Below, in pieces: positions 36,401 to 39,288 of a stretch of 39,288 bases of DNA. Numbering within the stretch: the first letter of the stretch is position 1; each line of letters starts with the position of its first letter. Below the pieces are notes generated by a model. It was not told the origin of the DNA. It searched no databases and saw only the letters and a program-made list of their open reading frames with translations. This DNA comes from JBEKYD01 sp049509915. GTDB lineage: Bacteria; Acidobacteriota; Terriglobia; Bryobacterales; Bryobacteraceae. The translations under genes and the position numbers were made by a program. The DNA is taken from assembly GCA_049509915.1 (NCBI GenBank), contig JBEKZL010000068.1:1-39288 (forward strand), given 5' to 3'.

Positions 36401-36778
36401 ATCGGCGTGGCCACGGCAAACAGTATTCTGATGGTGGTGTTCGCCAACGATCAACGGGAAATCGGGATGAACTCCCGCGAGGCGGCGCTCTCGGCCGGCC
36501 ACACCCGCATCCGGCCCGTGGTGATGACCGCCACGGCGATGATCATCGGCATGCTGCCGATGGCGCTGGGAATGGGCGAGGGCGGCGAGCAGAACGCCCC
36601 GCTGGGCCGGGCGGTGATCGGCGGCCTGCTGCTGGCCACCATTACCACGTTGTTTGTAGTGCCGATGGTCTACAGTATGTTGCGGACGAAAGTGCCGGTG
36701 GACCACGATCGAAGAATCGCCGAGGAGGAACGCGAATACCTGAGCACCCGGACAATGCGGCCCGAGGACCTGATATGA
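33428..36778 (+). CDS. RND efflux pump permease (HAE1/AcrB-like)
   Basis: This 1,116-residue inner-membrane proton antiporter forms the pump of a tripartite efflux system. It starts MWIVKLAIRRPYTFVVMALL, the first helix, and has the duplicated RND layout of two porter domains and twelve helices. LGGLALAVGILVDDATVEIENTHR is the TM4 motif with the paired Asp residues of the proton relay, and LMGAIMCIGVATANSILMV lies in TM10. Between about residues 800 and 855 it has a Ser/Thr/Ala-rich insert not usual in AcrB. No strong ribosome binding site precedes the ATG. The TGA overlaps the adaptor ATG by four bases. Confidence 0.95.
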   Translation: MWIVKLAIRRPYTFVVMALLIAILGAASIVTMPVDIFPYIDIPVVSIVWSYTGLTPEEMEKRMITIFERSLTTTVNDIEHMESQSYSGVAVVRVYFQPNAKVDMALAQVTAQSQTLLRIFPPGTTPPSIIKYDASSVPILQLALGSKTLSEQELFDLGLNFIRTQLATVRGAAVPLPYGGKFRSVMVDLIPDQLYAKGLSPVDVSNLLGNQSLILPAGDAKIGPRDYQVRLNNSPRVLADMNNMPLKIVNGAPIYVRDVAQVRDGYNVQTSIVRTNGTRGALVTVLRSGQASTLAVVNAVKKTLPRILAGLPSALEVRQLFDQSLFVRAAINGVVREAVTAACLTGLMILIFLGSWRSTLIVCISIPLSILVSLIMLGLMGHTINVMTLGGLALAVGILVDDATVEIENTHRNMGMKKPLVRAVLDGAQQIAAPAFVSTLSICIVFVPVLMLTGAAKYLFTPLAEAVVFAMLASYLLSRTLIPPMVHYMLRPELKLYAQGEHGESAGGTGPFWKTHYAFSRRFNRLRTAYAGQLDWCLNHRAPVLIGFAVFVALSLCLTGFIGRDFFPTVDSGLMRLHARAASGTRIEQTEVLFQDIEREIREEIPPAEIDTIIDNIGVPNGGFNLAFGDNPTLGVADGDILIALNQDEHGPTAEYTDRLRKRLHQRFPEVVFYFEAANITNQILNFGLPAPIDVQVVGRTPEVNYSIANQLRDRIARIPGAADVHIHQVVDWPTIDINVDRNKAGYVGLSEKDVSNSLLVSLASSGQVAPTQWLDWKTGVSYQVNVQTPQYKMNTMRALMTTPIAIPTAAMTSITQTSIAGAADATVASVAAGPLQSSSAYGNPGASDAGPQLLSNLAGSARGVAPEIINHYNVQPVFDVYANIDRRDLGAVGDAVENIVADASKRLPRGTTIDVRGQITTMQTSFYRLGLGMVFAVVLVYLLMVLNFQSWLDPFIILMALPGALAGIVWMLFLTQTTFSVPSLMGAIMCIGVATANSILMVVFANDQREIGMNSREAALSAGHTRIRPVVMTATAMIIGMLPMALGMGEGGEQNAPLGRAVIGGLLLATITTLFVVPMVYSMLRTKVPVDHDRRIAEEEREYLSTRTMRPEDLI

Positions 36779-38115
36779 ACGACATCGAAACTACCGATAG
36801 CCAACTGCGCGCCCAGATCGAAGACCTGCGGCGGCAACTGGAAGAGCAGAAAAAGCTGGTGGCGCATCACTCCGCCCCGCCGCCTTCCAGCCGCACGTTC
36901 CTGGTGGTGGTGCTGCTGGTGGTGGCGCTGGCGGCGGCCGGCTACTTTTTCGGCTACGCGCCCCGCCAGCGGCGGGAAACCGCCCTGGCCGCCGAGAGCC
37001 TGCAAGAAGGCAATGTCCTCCCCACCGTGAACGTGGAGCCGGTCGTCCGTTCCCTCAGTTCGGAGAGCCTGGTGCTGCCTGGCAACATCGAAGCCCTCAC
37101 GGAAGCGCCCGTGCTGGCGCGCGCCACCGGCTATATCGAAAAGCGCTACGTGGATATCGGCGACCGGGTGAAAAGCGGACAGCCGATGGCCGAAGTCGAT
37201 GCCCCGGACTTGAATCAGCAGGTCCTCCAGGCCAAGGCCGCCGTTGACCAGGCTTCCGCCGCCGTCGAGCAGTCCCAGGCTAACCTCGACCAGGGCCGCG
37301 CCAACGAACACCTGGCCCAGGTCACCGCCCAGCGTTTCGATAACCTGTTCCGCAAGGGCGTCATCTCCCGCCAGGACAACGACACCTACCAGGCCCAATC
37401 GACCTCCCAGACGGCCAACGTTCAGGCCCTCGTCAAAGCCGTGGACGGCGCGCGGAAAAACCTGGCTGCGGCCCAGGCCAACCTCTCCCGCCTCAACGAT
37501 CTGTTCGGCTACCTGACCGTGCGCGCGCCCTTCGATGGCGTGGTGACGGTACGCAACGTGGATGTGGGCGCTCTGGTCAACGACGGCAGCACGCTGCTGT
37601 TCCGCGTGGCTCAGACCGGGCGCCTGCGCATCTACCTGAACGTGCCCCAGGGCGAAGCCGATTCGGTGCATGCCGGACAGCGCGCTTCGGTTTCGGTTGC
37701 CGATCGCCCCAGTCAGAAATTCCCCGGCACGGTGACGCGCACCTCCAATTCCCTCGATCCGGCCACGCGTACCCTGCTGGCCGAAGTCCAGATTCCGAAT
37801 GGCGGCGGCCAGCTTCTGCCCGGCATGTTCAGCCAGGTGGATCTATCCGTGCCGCGCCACAATCCTCCGCTGCTGATTCCCGGCGATGCCCTGGTAGTGC
37901 GCAGCGATGGCCCGCAGGTGGCCGTAGTCGACAGCGCCGGCAACGTTCACTTCACCCGCATCCAGCTCGGCCGCGATTTCGGCGACCGCATGGAAGCTCT
38001 CTCGGGTCTCGAAGAAGGGCAAATGCTAGCCATCAACCCCAGCGACGCCGTGCGCGAGGGTGCCAAAGTGAAAGCCGTCCGCGCGGCCAAATCCGCCGCC
38101 GGACGACGCTCCTAA
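36775..38115 (+). CDS. RND efflux periplasmic adaptor (membrane fusion protein)
   Basis: The 446-residue adaptor bridges the pump and the outer-membrane channel. An N-terminal cytoplasmic coiled coil (AQIEDLRRQLEEQKKLV) precedes one membrane helix (FLVVVLLVVALAAAGYFFGY). Then come the lipoyl half (ARATGYIEKRYVDIGDRVKSG), an alpha-helical hairpin rich in Ala and Gln (about 155-240), the second lipoyl half (LTVRAPFDGVVTVRNVDVGA), beta-barrel and membrane-proximal domains (LLPGMFSQVDLSV). It starts at an ATGA overlap with the pump gene and ends five bases before the channel gene. Confidence 0.95.
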   Translation: MNDIETTDSQLRAQIEDLRRQLEEQKKLVAHHSAPPPSSRTFLVVVLLVVALAAAGYFFGYAPRQRRETALAAESLQEGNVLPTVNVEPVVRSLSSESLVLPGNIEALTEAPVLARATGYIEKRYVDIGDRVKSGQPMAEVDAPDLNQQVLQAKAAVDQASAAVEQSQANLDQGRANEHLAQVTAQRFDNLFRKGVISRQDNDTYQAQSTSQTANVQALVKAVDGARKNLAAAQANLSRLNDLFGYLTVRAPFDGVVTVRNVDVGALVNDGSTLLFRVAQTGRLRIYLNVPQGEADSVHAGQRASVSVADRPSQKFPGTVTRTSNSLDPATRTLLAEVQIPNGGGQLLPGMFSQVDLSVPRHNPPLLIPGDALVVRSDGPQVAVVDSAGNVHFTRIQLGRDFGDRMEALSGLEEGQMLAINPSDAVREGAKVKAVRAAKSAAGRRS

Positions 38116-38119
38116 ACGA

Positions 38120-39288
38120 ATGCAAAAATCGATCCTGTGTGTCTTCCTCGCCGCGCTGACAGGCGTTGGCCCCGAGGGCGCCGCCTTCGCACAGCAAGGT
38201 GGCGCGGCCATGCCCCAGCCCGCTCCCATCCGGGCCGGCCTGATACCGCCGCGCGCCGGCCATCCTCTCAGCTTCGCCAATACCCGCCATATCCAGGAGC
38301 TGATCCGGGCCGGAACGCTCTATCTCTCTCTCCAGGATGCGCTCGCGCTCGCCATCGAGAACAACCTGGACGTCGAGCTGGAACGCTACAACCTGGAGGG
38401 CGCCCGCACCGAGGTGACCCGCGCCAAAGGCGGCGGCATAACCCGCGGCCTCGATTTCAGCATCTACGAAGCCCCGCCGGGCGTGGGCGGCCCGCTCAGC
38501 CCGCTGGCCGTCAATCCGGCCTCCGGCTCCGCCACCAGCGGCACCTCCATACCAACCAATGCGCTCGAAGCCGGCGTCCTCGGCGAGCCGCTCGACAACT
38601 TCTCCATCGCCGGTACAGTCCCGTTCTCCGGCGGGACGGCCATTCCCGGCTATGATCCCACTCTCAGCGGCCTGCTCGATTTCTCCCATCAGTCCACGCC
38701 GGAAGTCTCCTACCAGAGCTACCTCACCAACAACCTCGTCAACAGTAGCGTGACGGCCAACACGGCGGTCACTCAAGGGTTCGGCACCGGGGCCACCGCT
38801 TCGGTCAGCTTCGACAACTCGCACAATTCGCTGAACTCGCCGAACGTCGGCTTCAACCCGTACAACCTATCCAGCCTCGGCCTGACCGTCACCCAGCCCC
38901 TCGTGCGCGGCTTCGGCTTGAACCTCAACCGCCGCTACATCCGAATTGCGGCCAACGAACAGCGCATCGCCAGCTATCTTTTCGAAAACCAGCTCAACTA
39001 TACGATCTATGGCGTGATTCGCCTTTACACCGATTTTGTGGCGCTGTTCGAAGACGTGAAGGTGAAGCAGGAAACCGTCAAGGCGGCCGAAAAACTACTC
39101 GCCGATACCCAGGCCCAGGTGACCGAGGGCACCCTCGCCCCGGTGGAGTTGACACGCGCCAATGCCGAGGTCTATTCTACCCGCCAGGACCTGATCAATT
39201 CCCGCGGACTGTTCGACGAACAGGAGGCCATTCTGCGCCGCGTCCTCACCCGCGACGAGGATGAACAGCTTCGCGGCACTCACATCCT
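38120..39288 (+). CDS. TolC-family outer-membrane efflux channel (3' end beyond window)
   Basis: The ATG at 38120 lies four bases after the adaptor stop and opens a frame that is still open at the last base (389 codons). MQKSILCVFLAALTGVGPEG and GAAFAQQ form a signal peptide. LYLSLQDALALAIENNLDVE is the TolC helix that packs at the channel start. LTVTQPLVRGFGLNLNRRYI, and a long helical stretch with LLADTQAQVTEGTLAPVELT, are typical outer-membrane factor motifs. An Asn/Ser/Gly-rich insert (about residues 110-250) separates the first helix from the rest, which is longer than in E. coli TolC. It completes the pump-adaptor-channel operon. Confidence 0.93.
   Translation, partial: MQKSILCVFLAALTGVGPEGAAFAQQGGAAMPQPAPIRAGLIPPRAGHPLSFANTRHIQELIRAGTLYLSLQDALALAIENNLDVELERYNLEGARTEVTRAKGGGITRGLDFSIYEAPPGVGGPLSPLAVNPASGSATSGTSIPTNALEAGVLGEPLDNFSIAGTVPFSGGTAIPGYDPTLSGLLDFSHQSTPEVSYQSYLTNNLVNSSVTANTAVTQGFGTGATASVSFDNSHNSLNSPNVGFNPYNLSSLGLTVTQPLVRGFGLNLNRRYIRIAANEQRIASYLFENQLNYTIYGVIRLYTDFVALFEDVKVKQETVKAAEKLLADTQAQVTEGTLAPVELTRANAEVYSTRQDLINSRGLFDEQEAILRRVLTRDEDEQLRGTHI

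Noticed and set aside
34895..36706. Minus-strand open frame of 603 codons rich in His, Arg and Gln
   Set aside because: Antisense to the RND pump; no motif and shadow-like composition.

Overview
The window is high-GC bacterial DNA. It most resembles an acidobacterium of the Solibacter/Bryobacter kind. That is an inference from gene content: a TonB-dependent receptor with an N-terminal carboxypeptidase-regulatory-like domain, S46 and PA-domain M28 exopeptidases, a PD40 beta-propeller protein, several Tat-exported sugar enzymes and an exosortase H locus. No rRNA or marker gene fixes the taxonomy.

Region 1 (1-5290) looks like the right end of an integrated element. It holds the C-terminal scrap of an upstream gene, an HKD nuclease-Snf2 helicase fusion broken by one stop codon and one frameshift, a start-less trypsin-like protease remnant, and an intact tyrosine recombinase. 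The recombinase stop codon lies inside the 5' end of a tRNA(CAT) gene of the Ile2 type. The rest of the element lies to the left of the window.

Region 2 (5399-16206) mixes housekeeping genes (S46 dipeptidyl peptidase, Tex, PD40 protein) with a scatter of small mobile or stability modules. These are an intact VapBC pair, a GIY-YIG protein, a solitary XRE regulator, two antitoxin-PIN pairs whose toxins each carry a one-base frameshift, and a ribbon-helix-helix antitoxin whose ParE-like partner is reduced to about ten codons. An rhlE-type RNA helicase has lost a central piece. Accessory genes are mostly broken while flanking metabolic genes are open, which favours real decay over random sequence error.

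Region 3 (16238-20712) has an M28 peptidase with a membrane methyltransferase. After it comes a compact protein-sorting locus: a secreted Ig-like repeat protein ending in an IPTL-CTERM-type signal, exosortase H, and the exosortase H-associated membrane protein. Three 23-bp phased repeats precede the substrate gene.

Region 4 (20915-28825) carries a Tat-exported glycoside-hydrolase-like protein, an IS remnant, a TonB-dependent receptor, two small hypothetical genes, and a divergent pair of Tat-signal enzymes: an RpiB-like sugar-phosphate isomerase and an aldo/keto reductase.

Region 5 (28945-33008) is a cobalt/nickel ECF importer operon (cbiM-cbiQ-cbiO, with a fused CbiM and a His-rich CbiO tail), a repeat-rich hairpin, and a quinone-oxidoreductase-like gene. 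Region 6 (33428-39288) is a tripartite RND efflux operon in the order pump, adaptor, outer-membrane channel; the channel gene runs off the window.
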